Source of the DNA: Phycicoccus flavus
Lineage (GTDB): Bacteria > Actinomycetota > Actinomycetes > Actinomycetales > Dermatophilaceae
Length of the DNA: 64,000 bases
Reading direction: 5' to 3'
Assembly: GCF_004025965.2 (NCBI RefSeq)
Contig: NZ_SAYU02000015.1
Coordinates: forward strand, 1-64,000
Shown here: positions 47,003-56,445 of the stretch, in pieces
Layout of the letters: each line of letters starts with the position of its first letter
Numbering within the stretch: the first letter of the stretch is position 1
The notes under the pieces: generated by a model
The model's input: only the letters and a program-made list of their open reading frames with translations
Told to the model about the DNA's origin: nothing
The model's database searches: none
Made by a program: the position numbers and the translations under genes

Positions 47003-50000
47003 TCACACCACCACGCTGGCGGCGGCGAAGTCCGCCGCAGGCATCGGGGTCCGCAGGTGCCAGGTGATGGCGATCGGTCGCTCACCGCGGTGCTCGACGT
47101 AGTCCGCCTCGCCGAGGAACAGGTAAGGCGCGCCACTGCCGAACGCGGAAACCTTCTGCGGCCTGGTGAAAAGCAACACGTGACTGCCGTTGGTGCGGTG
47201 GTTCAGGTACCGCTGGCCCGTCGGCGACGCCACCGTGGTCCCTGACTGCGACTCCCAGTGGAAGAGCTCGGGACTGATTGCGTAGTCCTGGTACATCGTG
47301 GTCGGCGAGTAGTCGGCCTCGGACTTGTGCAGGGTCACGAGGAAGGCGTCGGAGTTGGCTTGGGCCGCGAACAGGACTCCCTCGCGGAAGCTGTTGGGCT
47401 TGCGGCCGTCGATCGAGACGTAGTCCAGGGCAGCGACGATCTCCTCACGGGTGTACCGAGCGTGGACCTTGAGCGGGCGCAGGCCGAGCGACCCTTGGAG
47501 CCGCGACGTCACGCGTTCCGCGGAGCCCAAGGCGATCTCGATGACCGCCCGCAGGTCCTGCCGAACGGCGGCCTCGCTGCGAAGGGCTCTCAGTCCTTCG
47601 GCGTACGACTCGAAGCCGCCGCCGTCCGGCCAGAGGGAGAAGAAGAGCATCCGACCGTAGGCCTGGAGAGTGGGGTCCGCCTGGTCGTAGTCGGGCGCGT
47701 TGTCAGCGAGCCAGGTCAGGTAGGCGGCTGCGCGATCCGGGTCGTCGATGTGGCACAAAGCGCGTACCCGCTTGAGGAGCGCCTGCTCGAAGGGACCTCC
47801 CTCGGGGACCCCGAGCCCGCCATCGCGTCGTAGGCGCGCCCAGGAGCGGTCCGCCCGGACCACGTCCGCGAGCTCGACTCCGGACTCGTCGAGGAAGGTG
47901 GTCAGGTCATGGGTGGGGTGGGCCCGCAGCTCGGCGGTGATGCCGGTCCAGCGCGTGGTGACCTGGCTGCGAATGTTCTCCAGCACTAGTTCCCGGCTCT
48001 GTCGGTCGAGCACGATCTGGGTTCCGGCGGGAAGGAACGGGAAGCCGTGCTGGATGTCCCGCTCGAGAGCGGCCCGTGTGCTGCCCGTCATGGCCCGAAA
48101 GCGCTGGTCGAAGCGAAACTCCTTGCGGTGGTGTCCGACAAAGTCCAGGGCGGTCAGCACGGCCTTGTCGGTGGCCCGGCGCAGGCCTCGCCCGAGCTGC
48201 TGGAGGAAGACGGTGGAGCTTTCAGTCGGGCGGAGGAAGAGGACGGTGTTGATGGCTGGGACGTCGACGCCTTCGTTGAACACGTCGACGGCGAACAGCA
48301 CCTGGATCGCCCCGTCGCGCAGATCCCGCACCGCGTCGTCCCGCTCAGGCTTCGTCGTGTCTCCCAGGACCACGGCGGCCCGGATCCCGGCCTCGTTGAA
48401 GACCCGCGTGATGTACCTGGCGTGGTCACGGGACACGCAGAAGGCCAGGGCCTTCATGGCGGTGAGGTCGGCGACCTTGTCGCGGACCGCCTTGAGCACG
48501 ATGCGCGTCCTGGCGTCGTTGCCGGTGAACAGGTTGGACAGCTCGCCGGCGTCGTAGGCGCCGGCCTTCCAATCGACCCGGGTCATGTCCATCCCGTCGG
48601 CGACCGCGAAGTAGTGGAAGGGCGTCAGGAGGTCGGCCTTGAGCGCGTCCCACAGCCGTAGCTCGGCGGCCGTTCGTCCCTCGAAGAAGGAGCGGACGTC
48701 GAGCCCGTCGCCGCGCTCCGGGGTGGCGGTGAGCCCCAACAGCTCTCGCGGCTGGAGGTGGTCGAGGATGCACCGGTACGTGCGGGCCTCGGCGTGGTGG
48801 AACTCGTCGACCACGACGACGTCGTACGCGTCCGGGGGGATGTTGGTGATGCCGTACGACGACAGGGACTGGACGGACGCGAAGACGTGGTCCCAGCGCT
48901 CGGGCCGGTGCCCGTCGACATAGAGCTCCCCAAAGCTGGCGTCGCTCAGGACCTCGCGATAGGTGCGCAGCGACTGTTGGAGGATCTCCCGTCGGTGCGC
49001 GACGAAGAGCAGTCGAGGCAGCGTCGCGGATCCGGCTGCGAGCCGGCGGTAGTCCAGCGCCGCCACCACGGTCTTGCCGGTCCCTGTCGCGGCGACGACC
49101 AGGTTGCGGTGCCGGCCGTGGACCAGGCGTTCGACGTCGAGCTGGTCGAGCATCTCCTGCTGGTAGGCGTACGGACGGACTTCGAGCCCGGAAAGGGTGA
49201 GGGTGACGCGGTCGTGAGGCCGTTTGCCGGCCGCCTCGGCGAGGGCATCGTCGAGCCGGTCCCGATCGGCATCCGGGTCGTAGGTCTCGAATGTGGCGTC
49301 GTTCCAGTAGCTGTCGAACGTCGCTTGGAACTTCTGCAGTAGCGCAGGAGTGGAGATGGCGGAGAGCCGGACGTTCCACTCGACACCGTCGAGCATGGCC
49401 GCGCGAGAGAGGTTGCTGGAGCCCACGTACGCGGTGTCGAAGCCGGTGTTGCGCCGGAACAGCCAGGACTTCGCGTGGAGCCGGGTCCGCTGGGAGTCGA
49501 ACTGGACCTTCACCTCGGCCCCGAAGTCCCGGACCAGCCGGTCCAGGGCGGCGCGATCGGTCGCGCCCATGTACGTCGTGGTGATGACGCGAAGCGGGAC
49601 CCTTCGCTCCCTGAGCGCCTCCAGCCTGTCTTCGAGGAGGCGGAGCCCGTACCACTTGACAAAGGCCATGATCAGGTCGACGCGGTCGGCACTGGCAAGC
49701 TCGGCGCGGATTTCATGGCCGAGCCCCGGCTCACCCGCGGCGTTCGTCAGCAAGGCCGCCTCGGAGAGCGGAGTCGAGGGACGGTCACTCAGCAACCGAA
49801 GGTGGCCTCCAGGCACCGGCGGAACGGCAATAGCCAGCAGTTGCCTCGCCGCCGACAGCGAGTCCTCCGAGGCACCGAGCATCTCCACGAGCTGGTTGAC
49901 CAGGGCCAGACGCCGCTCGGCGTTCTTCTCCTCACGCAGGGCTCGCAGGGTGACATCCCGGACGTGCCTGGCCAGAACGTCAGGTTCGTCGGCCTCGTCG

Positions 50001-50170
50001 ATCAGCCCGCGGTGAATGTCGAGCTTGGTGATCCCCGCCAGGCGCTTCTCCAGTGCGCGCGTGATCAAGCTTTCGTACAGGCCCTCGAGCAGGCTGCCAT
50101 CCCCAGTGGTCACCCACCGCAGCTTGCCAGGGAGGAGCAACAGAACGGAGCGAAACCGATTCGCCGCCAA
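47003..50170 (-). CDS. PLD nuclease - DEAD-type helicase - DUF3427 protein
   Basis: This is a 1055-residue three-part protein. Residues about 150-260 form a phospholipase-D-like nuclease domain (RLHAKSWLF with His232 and Lys234, then YVGSSNLSRAAM). The helicase has AATGTGKT with Lys366, VVVDEFHHA (Asp455-His458) and a C-terminal helicase part with GRGLRRA. The last 250 residues match the DUF3427 pattern (SFREGVLF, YQDYAISPELFHWESQS, FLGEADYVEHRGERPIAI). Such proteins are found in defence islands. The start is uncertain: TTG at 50170 or GTG at 50113, neither with a clear ribosome site. It is convergent with the relaxase gene, three bases apart. Confidence 0.88.
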   Translation of the reverse strand: MAANRFRSVLLLLPGKLRWVTTGDGSLLEGLYESLITRALEKRLAGITKLDIHRGLIDEADEPDVLARHVRDVTLRALREEKNAERRLALVNQLVEMLGASEDSLSAARQLLAIAVPPVPGGHLRLLSDRPSTPLSEAALLTNAAGEPGLGHEIRAELASADRVDLIMAFVKWYGLRLLEDRLEALRERRVPLRVITTTYMGATDRAALDRLVRDFGAEVKVQFDSQRTRLHAKSWLFRRNTGFDTAYVGSSNLSRAAMLDGVEWNVRLSAISTPALLQKFQATFDSYWNDATFETYDPDADRDRLDDALAEAAGKRPHDRVTLTLSGLEVRPYAYQQEMLDQLDVERLVHGRHRNLVVAATGTGKTVVAALDYRRLAAGSATLPRLLFVAHRREILQQSLRTYREVLSDASFGELYVDGHRPERWDHVFASVQSLSSYGITNIPPDAYDVVVVDEFHHAEARTYRCILDHLQPRELLGLTATPERGDGLDVRSFFEGRTAAELRLWDALKADLLTPFHYFAVADGMDMTRVDWKAGAYDAGELSNLFTGNDARTRIVLKAVRDKVADLTAMKALAFCVSRDHARYITRVFNEAGIRAAVVLGDTTKPERDDAVRDLRDGAIQVLFAVDVFNEGVDVPAINTVLFLRPTESSTVFLQQLGRGLRRATDKAVLTALDFVGHHRKEFRFDQRFRAMTGSTRAALERDIQHGFPFLPAGTQIVLDRQSRELVLENIRSQVTTRWTGITAELRAHPTHDLTTFLDESGVELADVVRADRSWARLRRDGGLGVPEGGPFEQALLKRVRALCHIDDPDRAAAYLTWLADNAPDYDQADPTLQAYGRMLFFSLWPDGGGFESYAEGLRALRSEAAVRQDLRAVIEIALGSAERVTSRLQGSLGLRPLKVHARYTREEIVAALDYVSIDGRKPNSFREGVLFAAQANSDAFLVTLHKSEADYSPTTMYQDYAISPELFHWESQSGTTVASPTGQRYLNHRTNGSHVLLFTRPQKVSAFGSGAPYLFLGEADYVEHRGERPIAITWHLRTPMPAADFAAASVVV

Positions 50171-50250
50171 TCGGGAGCCTCAGGCGCGCGCTGACGCGAC
50201 ACAGGGGGCAACGAGCCCGGACGGCGCTCAGGGCAGTGAGAGTCCTTGGC

Positions 50251-50748
50251 TCAGCGCAGTAAGGCGACGGCCGATGCGCCTCGGCGGGCAAGCTCGGCAA
50301 CCGAACTTGGCTGCCCGACAATGCCAAGAAGTCGATCTATCCACCCAGGCTCGACGACCTGGAACGACTCAGCCTCCGATAGGGCGGAGGCGGGAAGGTA
50401 CAGGAAACTCTGGGGAACGGCCGGCCGCACACTGAGCTCGGCCAAGGCGACTGGCTGCCGGTAACGCTCCGCATGACTGATGACGAGGCCGACAGCTCGC
50501 TCACTGTTCCCGTAGTAGTTGAGGTAGTCAGATCGGGCGATGCATCCGACGGACCCGAATGACTTCCACAACGCCCAGGGGGTCGCGAGCTCAGTCCTCT
50601 CAATAGTGAAGTTTCCAACGATGCGCTGGGTTGGGGCGCTCTCGTAGATGAGAACAGTGTCGATGTCTTTGGCGAGACGGCGCTTACGGAACTCGACGAG
50701 CTTCCTCCCGTCCAGGATCGCCTGCGCGTAGGCAGGTTGGATCGCCAT
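50251..50748 (-). CDS. ASCH-domain protein
   Basis: This 165-residue protein starts MAIQPAYAQAILDGRKLVEFRKR, the typical opening of ASCH (PUA-like) domains, which bind RNA or modified nucleobases. IDTVLIYESAPTQRIVGNF follows as the next strand set. The rest (from about residue 100) is a helical tail of unknown use. It starts five bases after the PIN-GNAT gene, so the two are one operon. Probably it recognises a nucleic acid for the PIN protein; this is inferred. Confidence 0.78.
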   Translation of the reverse strand: MAIQPAYAQAILDGRKLVEFRKRRLAKDIDTVLIYESAPTQRIVGNFTIERTELATPWALWKSFGSVGCIARSDYLNYYGNSERAVGLVISHAERYRQPVALAELSVRPAVPQSFLYLPASALSEAESFQVVEPGWIDRLLGIVGQPSSVAELARRGASAVALLR

Positions 50749-50753
50749 CAGCG

Positions 50754-52310
50754 CTACCCGACGAGCAGGTCCCTCATCCACGGCATGCCCTCTTCGCGGA
50801 GGCGGGTGATGGACTGCGGCCACGATCTAAGCGCTCCTGCCAGCTTCATATCGGTCAAGGTGATGGGAGGTTCCAAGAACCGATCTTGCCGGAATCGGAT
50901 GGCGAGGACCCCGCGGGCACGCCGTGCCATCTCCGTGATCTCGGACGCGCTGTAGACGGTGCGGCGGCCGACGAACCGCATCACCTCGTCGGGCTCGGTG
51001 GATCTAAGGACCTCCTCCACAATGCCTACCGCACTGAAGCGTCGTCCCCTCGACAGATAGAAGAGTAGAACGTCCCCCGCCGCTACCTGGTTGGTCGCGG
51101 CATTGCACAAGTACGCCTTGCGAAGGGCGTTGCCCCACGGGTGCGTTTGCTCTCCTGTCTTCCCGAAGAGGGCAAGCTGCGCGGACTGGGAGGGCGGAGC
51201 CTGCTCGGGGAACAGCTGGTCGTGCCATCGGGGTTCAATCGGAACCGCGAAGATGCGTTGCCGGCACAGAAGCGCGGGGGGGCCGAATATCACGTGGTAT
51301 TCGAGGTCCGACACCCCCCCACCATCGGGAGGAGGCCGCAGAGACTTCGTCAAGACGTGCTCGCCACGCGCGCTCTGGTAGCCCTGATCCACGAAGCCGA
51401 ACGCCGCGAGAAAGTCGAGAACTTCAGGGTGTGACGGAAGCACTTCCACGTACAAGCTCGCGGACTCTGTGGTGGTGAGGCTGTGAAGGATGGCCTTTAG
51501 CAGCAGCTCTCCGTATTTGACACCGGAGTGGTCCTCCGAGACCTTGAATGTGCTCATCTTGACGACGGGGCCCGCGATCGAGTACTCACAGTCGCCCTCG
51601 AACTTCAGGAGGCCAAGGGCGGCGTAGGCTCCGTCTTCCTCGATCACGAAGCACCGCCGGGTGTCACTCTGTTGGCGCACCTTGGCAAACCATTCGTCAA
51701 ACTCGGGGTAGTCGGATCGGAGCCCTTCGAAGATCTTGTCCTCCGGATCGATGGCATAGCAGGGCACCGTACTGACCCGAGGAGGGGGAGTGAGCTCTGT
51801 CGGCTCAAAGCCGGCGAGTATCGTGACAGCGTCTGCAAGTGAAAGGGCCCGGTCACCAAGCCCCGCCCGGGCTGCCCTTCGACGCAGACGCGCGTCGTCA
51901 GTGACGAGGTACGTGACGGCGCCAGATTCCACTTCAGCCAGAAGCCGCAAGTCGCGCTCATCATTGGACCCCGGGACGCTGGTGCCAGCCCGGCTCGTTA
52001 GATCCGACGTGATCGGAGCCTCCGCCAACTGGTGAAACTTCCCGAGTTCCGCGATCCGCTGCCGGCGCCGCGACGCGTCCTTTCCCTCGAGCAGGTCATC
52101 GCGTGTCGCAGGGGCAACGCAGAGCAGGTGGCGCTGCTCGTTCGCCAATCTGAGGAAGCGCACGCCGAGATCGATGTTCTCCTCAAGCTCGCCTGAGAAC
52201 GGCTCGACCGCTATCACAACGTTGGAGTCCAAGAGAAACTTCAGGCGACCATTCGCACTATCCCCCTCCTGCGGCATGACATCTATAGTGGAGGACTCTG
52301 CCTGTCCCAC
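50754..52310 (-). CDS. PIN nuclease - GNAT acetyltransferase - EVE/ASCH-like fusion
   Basis: This is a 518-residue three-domain protein. Residues 22-165 look like a PIN ribonuclease: FLLDSNVVIAVE with Asp28, NDERD (117-120) and LVTDDARL (Asp138, Asp139). Residues about 215-315 fit a GNAT acetyltransferase: FVIEEDGAYAALGLLKFEG, then FKVSEDHSGVKYGELLLKAIL as the acetyl-CoA loop and LPSHPEVLDFLAAFGF at the end. Residues about 395-490 read like an EVE/ASCH/PUA-type reader: VAAGDVLLFYLSRGRRFSAVGIVEEV and VLAIRFRQDRFLEPP. The GTG at 52310 is the longest start; ATG at 52277 is possible. It is divergent from mcrB. Confidence 0.8.
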   Translation of the reverse strand: MGQAESSTIDVMPQEGDSANGRLKFLLDSNVVIAVEPFSGELEENIDLGVRFLRLANEQRHLLCVAPATRDDLLEGKDASRRRQRIAELGKFHQLAEAPITSDLTSRAGTSVPGSNDERDLRLLAEVESGAVTYLVTDDARLRRRAARAGLGDRALSLADAVTILAGFEPTELTPPPRVSTVPCYAIDPEDKIFEGLRSDYPEFDEWFAKVRQQSDTRRCFVIEEDGAYAALGLLKFEGDCEYSIAGPVVKMSTFKVSEDHSGVKYGELLLKAILHSLTTTESASLYVEVLPSHPEVLDFLAAFGFVDQGYQSARGEHVLTKSLRPPPDGGGVSDLEYHVIFGPPALLCRQRIFAVPIEPRWHDQLFPEQAPPSQSAQLALFGKTGEQTHPWGNALRKAYLCNAATNQVAAGDVLLFYLSRGRRFSAVGIVEEVLRSTEPDEVMRFVGRRTVYSASEITEMARRARGVLAIRFRQDRFLEPPITLTDMKLAGALRSWPQSITRLREEGMPWMRDLLVG

Positions 52311-52754
52311 GAAGCCTTTCGCGCTTCCTCGCCTAAGCGGCGGCGAGGTGCGGCCTCACCCTCCGAGGATCGTGCCCTGCTACTCACGGCCGGGCCGCGG
52401 TGGACCGTCACCGAGTGCACCGAGCCAAAGGGGCCTGCACCCCCTGCGGCGAACAGTCGCAGCTTGAGGCTATGCACGAATCGGTCGACTCTGGGCCGGG
52501 ACCCAGGCTCGTCGGCGTGCTCGTTGTTGGCGGTATGAGTGACGCTAGCGCGCTGAAACTGCTGTTGCAGCCGGTGAGTACCGGTTCTCGGTGGACACCC
52601 CGGGCCTCGAAGGAGAGACCTCTGAATATGTTGAACTGCTACCCAACCAGCCCCCGCGCGGAGCCCTCTACGACAACGTACCCCTGACAGCTTGATGCGG
52701 GCGCTCCGCCCCGTCGCGTCTGCGAACCAGGACTGTCGGGCCACTGGACGTCCC
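52311..52754. other. Divergent control region between PIN-GNAT and mcrB
   Basis: About 440 bases without a convincing gene. A CTATAG just inside the minus-strand gene could belong to its promoter. In-frame TTG and ATG codons for the McrB frame at 52692 and 52695 fall here but lack ribosome sites. Confidence 0.4.
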
Positions 52755-55010
52755 ATGAACCGTAAGAATGCAACAGTGACCAACGAAGACGAGGATGTTC
52801 TCGCTGCCACCGCAGGCTCGCGGCCGCTCCCCGACATGGCGATAGCTCACGAAGTCGGTGAACTGATCGGGCACCTGCTCGGTGACGGTCGGTCTGTGAT
52901 CGATCCCGCGACGACTATCTGGACGGCCGAGGCTGCGGAGGAACTCCGGGCGAGGATCGGGGACAACCCGATGGTCGGGGCGGATCAGGGCCAGTGGGAG
53001 AAGCTCGACCACCAACTGCAGGACGCACCTCGAGAGGTAGTGCTCCTGGCGGCCGAACTTGTGTTTCTCCGGGAGCACCCCCTGTTGTCAGCCAAGCCTG
53101 AGACCCGGCGCGCCCACGTCGACCGGGTCCTGGCGCACCTCGACCCACCCGTGCCGATCCCCGAGCCAATGTCCACCTGGCTGGCGCGCCCGTCTGGAAC
53201 TGCGGGCTTGGAGCCGGGTACTTGGTACAACGGCGCGCTGTGGCGGCACGTCATCTGGGCCGCGACCTTCGTGCGTCACTGGTCTGGCCTGACGCCAGCC
53301 GAGCGCGAGAAGGCCCGGGACGACCCGTGGGAGCTGCAGCGCGTCATGCTCGCCTCGGGTGACGACCGCTCCGACATGCGGAACGTGCTGCAGTTCCTCG
53401 CCTGGCCTGACGTGTTCGAACCGATCTCGTCGGCGTCGATGAAGAAGAAGATCCGTGATGTACTCGCCGATCGGATCGGTGGGCCGAACGGCACAGACCC
53501 TGCAGCCATAGACCGTGATCTGCTCGCGATCCGCGCCGCCCTAGCCCGCGAGGTCGAGGGACCGTTCCACTTCTGGTCTCCAGGCGTGAACGAGCTCTGG
53601 GACAGCTCTCCGAGCGAGCCCGAGTCGCATGATGGATCTTCGGTCGTGGAAGAGCCCCGGCCCCGGCACTACTGGCTCTACTCCCCGGGCCCGCAGGCGT
53701 CCGAGTGGGACGAGTTCTCATCGGACGGAATCATGGCCATCGGCTGGGACGAGCTTGACGACCTCGCCACCTACCCAAGCCGCGAGGCGATCCGCCAGGC
53801 ACTCGACCCGGCAGGCACCGGCGGGTCGATGAGGAACGACGTCCTTGCGATCTGGCAGTTCCAAAATGAGATCGCCGCCGGCGACATCGTGTTCGCTAAG
53901 CGTGGGCGACGGGAGATTGTCGGGCGCGGCGAGGTGACCTCCGACGCCCAGCACGAGCCGGCTCGTGCGTCGTACCGCCACGTGCGCTCGGTGACGTGGA
54001 CCCAAACGGGGTCCTGGGAGCATCCCGGTGACGCCGCGACCAAGACCCTGACCGACATCACGACCTACCACGACTACGTCGAGAGGCTCGAGAGACTCGT
54101 CACCGGCGACGACGAGCCATCTCTGTTGGAGACTCCAACGCCTCCCCCGGCCTATGACAAGGCGGCGTTCTTAAACGAGGTATTTATGTCGGAGGAGCGC
54201 TACGAGCGGCTGCGCGCCCTCTTGGCACGCAAGAAGAACGTCATCCTCGCGGGGCCGCCCGGTGTGGGGAAGACCTTCGCTGCGAAACGTCTGGCGTACT
54301 CGATCATGGGCGCCAAGGATCCCGCGCGAGTCCAGATGGTCCAGTTCCACCAGAGCTACTCGTACGAAGATTTCATGATGGGGTACCGGCCAACAGAGTC
54401 TGGCGCGTTCACGCTTGCCGAAGGCCCCTTCTACCGGTTTTGCGATGCTGCCCGCGCCGACGATGACGACCGGCAGTACTTCTTCATCATCGACGAGATC
54501 AACCGCGGCAACATGTCGAGGATCTTCGGCGAGCTGCTCATGCTCATCGAGGCAGACAAGCGAGGACAGGACCTGCGTCTCCTGTACAAGAACGAGACGT
54601 TCTCCGTCCCAGCGAACGTACACATTATCGGCATGATGAACACCGCCGACCGCAGCCTTGCAGTACTCGACTACGCGCTGCGCCGCCGGTTTGGATTCTT
54701 CGAGATGTCCCCTGGCTTCGACTCAGCTGGGTTCGGTCGTTGGCAGCAGGAAGCCGGCAGTCCCACTCTTGATCGCCTGGTCGAGGCTGTCGTCGAGCTG
54801 AATGCAGCGATCGCCGCGGACCCCGCGCTCGGCCAAGGCTTCGCCGTTGGACACAGTTTCCTTTCTCGCCCCATGGGCAGCGACGCTGAGGATGCATGGC
54901 TGTGCTCGGTCGTCGAGGACGAACTCATCCCGTTGCTGGACGAGTACTGGTTCGATGAGCCGACCAAGGCCGAGGAGTGGGCAGGCAGGTTGAGGGCCGC
55001 GGTCGCATGA
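52755..55010 (+). CDS. mcrB: McrB-like AAA+ GTPase with EVE-like reader domain
   Basis: This is a motor subunit of a modification-dependent restriction system, 751 residues from this start. After a helical N-terminal part comes an EVE-like module (about 300-430): YWLYSPGPQASEWDEF, IMAIGWDELDDL, AGDIVFAKRGRREIVGRGEV. The AAA+ part has GPPGVGKT with Lys506, FFIIDEINRGNMSRIFGEL with Asp580 and Glu581, and MNTADRS near 629, the McrB hallmark. The start is uncertain. The stop overlaps mcrC. It should detect modified DNA and drive McrC cleavage by GTP hydrolysis. Confidence 0.92.
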   Translation: MNRKNATVTNEDEDVLAATAGSRPLPDMAIAHEVGELIGHLLGDGRSVIDPATTIWTAEAAEELRARIGDNPMVGADQGQWEKLDHQLQDAPREVVLLAAELVFLREHPLLSAKPETRRAHVDRVLAHLDPPVPIPEPMSTWLARPSGTAGLEPGTWYNGALWRHVIWAATFVRHWSGLTPAEREKARDDPWELQRVMLASGDDRSDMRNVLQFLAWPDVFEPISSASMKKKIRDVLADRIGGPNGTDPAAIDRDLLAIRAALAREVEGPFHFWSPGVNELWDSSPSEPESHDGSSVVEEPRPRHYWLYSPGPQASEWDEFSSDGIMAIGWDELDDLATYPSREAIRQALDPAGTGGSMRNDVLAIWQFQNEIAAGDIVFAKRGRREIVGRGEVTSDAQHEPARASYRHVRSVTWTQTGSWEHPGDAATKTLTDITTYHDYVERLERLVTGDDEPSLLETPTPPPAYDKAAFLNEVFMSEERYERLRALLARKKNVILAGPPGVGKTFAAKRLAYSIMGAKDPARVQMVQFHQSYSYEDFMMGYRPTESGAFTLAEGPFYRFCDAARADDDDRQYFFIIDEINRGNMSRIFGELLMLIEADKRGQDLRLLYKNETFSVPANVHIIGMMNTADRSLAVLDYALRRRFGFFEMSPGFDSAGFGRWQQEAGSPTLDRLVEAVVELNAAIAADPALGQGFAVGHSFLSRPMGSDAEDAWLCSVVEDELIPLLDEYWFDEPTKAEEWAGRLRAAVA

Positions 55011-56080
55011 TCGACAGGACGATCGCCATCTCCAACGTGTACATCATGTTGGCTTACGCGTTCCGGGCGATTCGCTCCAGGGGCAAGGATCGGATCGAGG
55101 CTCAGCGGTTCGACCATCTCCACGATCTGCTGGCGGAGATCCTTGTGCGAGGCGTCGGCGCGCAGGTCAAGCGCGGTCTTCACCGCGACTACCTGAACCG
55201 TCGCGACGAGCTAGCCACTGTTCGCGGTCGAATCAACATCACCCGGACCATCGCCACCCGATCAATGACGCGGGGGCGGATGGTGTGCGAGTTCGACGAG
55301 TACGAGGCTGACACACCGCACAACCGAGCGCTGAAGTCGGTCATCGTGCTCCTGATTCGCAGCGGCGACGTGGACGCATCGCGCAAGGCTGCTCTGCGCC
55401 GACTGCTGCCCTACCTCGATGCGGTGACTCTTATCGCACCGACCTCGATCCGCTGGGACGCACTCACCTTCCACCGCGCCAACGCCACGTACCGGCTGCT
55501 GCTTGGCGTATGTGAGTTGGTCGTCCGCGGACTCCTACCTACCGAAGGCCCCGGAGCTATGCGGCTCACCTCGTGGGTGTCGGACGAGCAGATGAACCGG
55601 CTATACGAACGGTTCGTGCGCGAGTACTTCGTGCTCCACCACCCGGAGTTGTCGCCGGGCGCGCCCTCGGTTGCCTGGGACTTCGACGACACGAACGCTC
55701 ACGGGGTCGAACAGCTCCCAGCCATGCGCACCGACGTCACGCTCCGGTCGGGGCAGCGCACGCTGATAGTGGACGCCAAGTACTACGGCCAGTCGATGCA
55801 GGTCGGCATGTGGGGCAAGCCGACGGTGCACTCGGCGAACCTCTACCAGATGCTGGCATACGCGAAGAACGCCGACGTCCATCGTGACGGATCCGTCAGC
55901 GGCCTGCTGCTCTACGCACGCACACACGCACCGGAGCAGCCCGACCTCGACGTCGTCATCCAGGGCAACCGAATCGGTGCTCGAACACTAGACCTGGGCC
56001 AGCCGTGGGAGATCATTCGCGCTCAACTTGAAGACATCCCTACCTGGCTAGAGGACAAGCAGACCGCGCTGACTCAGTGA
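55007..56080 (+). CDS. mcrC: McrC-like restriction endonuclease subunit
   Basis: This is a 357-residue nuclease subunit that works with McrB. The PD-(D/E)xK site is MRTDVTL with Asp243 and LIVDAKYY with Asp256 and Lys258. The N-terminal part (MIDRTIAISNVYIMLAYAF, HRDYLNRRDELATVRGRINI) matches the family. ATG overlaps the mcrB stop as ATGA, so translation is coupled. It is the last gene of the island. Confidence 0.92.
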   Translation: MIDRTIAISNVYIMLAYAFRAIRSRGKDRIEAQRFDHLHDLLAEILVRGVGAQVKRGLHRDYLNRRDELATVRGRINITRTIATRSMTRGRMVCEFDEYEADTPHNRALKSVIVLLIRSGDVDASRKAALRRLLPYLDAVTLIAPTSIRWDALTFHRANATYRLLLGVCELVVRGLLPTEGPGAMRLTSWVSDEQMNRLYERFVREYFVLHHPELSPGAPSVAWDFDDTNAHGVEQLPAMRTDVTLRSGQRTLIVDAKYYGQSMQVGMWGKPTVHSANLYQMLAYAKNADVHRDGSVSGLLLYARTHAPEQPDLDVVIQGNRIGARTLDLGQPWEIIRAQLEDIPTWLEDKQTALTQ

Positions 56081-56340
56081 TCAGCCGCTCTGAGGCGACC
56101 GCCTCCAGATGAGCTCCGCCTTTGGTCCTCGGAGCGAAGCGAACGGGATCTGACGCGCCAACGCTGCCAGCGTGGGTCGTGCTGCATCACCAGGAGCGCC
56201 GCCCGGTGCCTTGGTCCGGTGTTGCGGTCAGAAGGTGTTGCGCGCTTCGCCTGGTGGTTCTCTCCGCCGGACGACGGCACGCCGGACCCAAGGGGACCTC
56301 ATCGTGACCCCGACCTGCCCCGGCCGTACCCCGGATTCGT
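56081..56340. other. Non-coding right end of the island
   Basis: About 260 bases between mcrC and the sub-terminal repeat, without a gene. CGTACCCC occurs at 56326-56333 and again at 56339-56346, a possible pair of integrase arm sites. Confidence 0.4.
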
Positions 56341-56361
56341 ACCCCACAAAAGTACGGCAGC
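56341..56361 (+). repeat. Sub-terminal repeat, right copy (possible integrase arm site)
   Basis: It matches 38897-38917 at 18 of 21 positions in the same orientation and lies about 85 bases inside attR. Confidence 0.4.
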
Positions 56362-56445
56362 GGGGGGGTGAAAGTGGCGCGATCAGCTGCCTCGCAGCGC
56401 CCTGAACTGCGCCTATGCACCGGCTCACGGACCCCTCTCGGGGAT

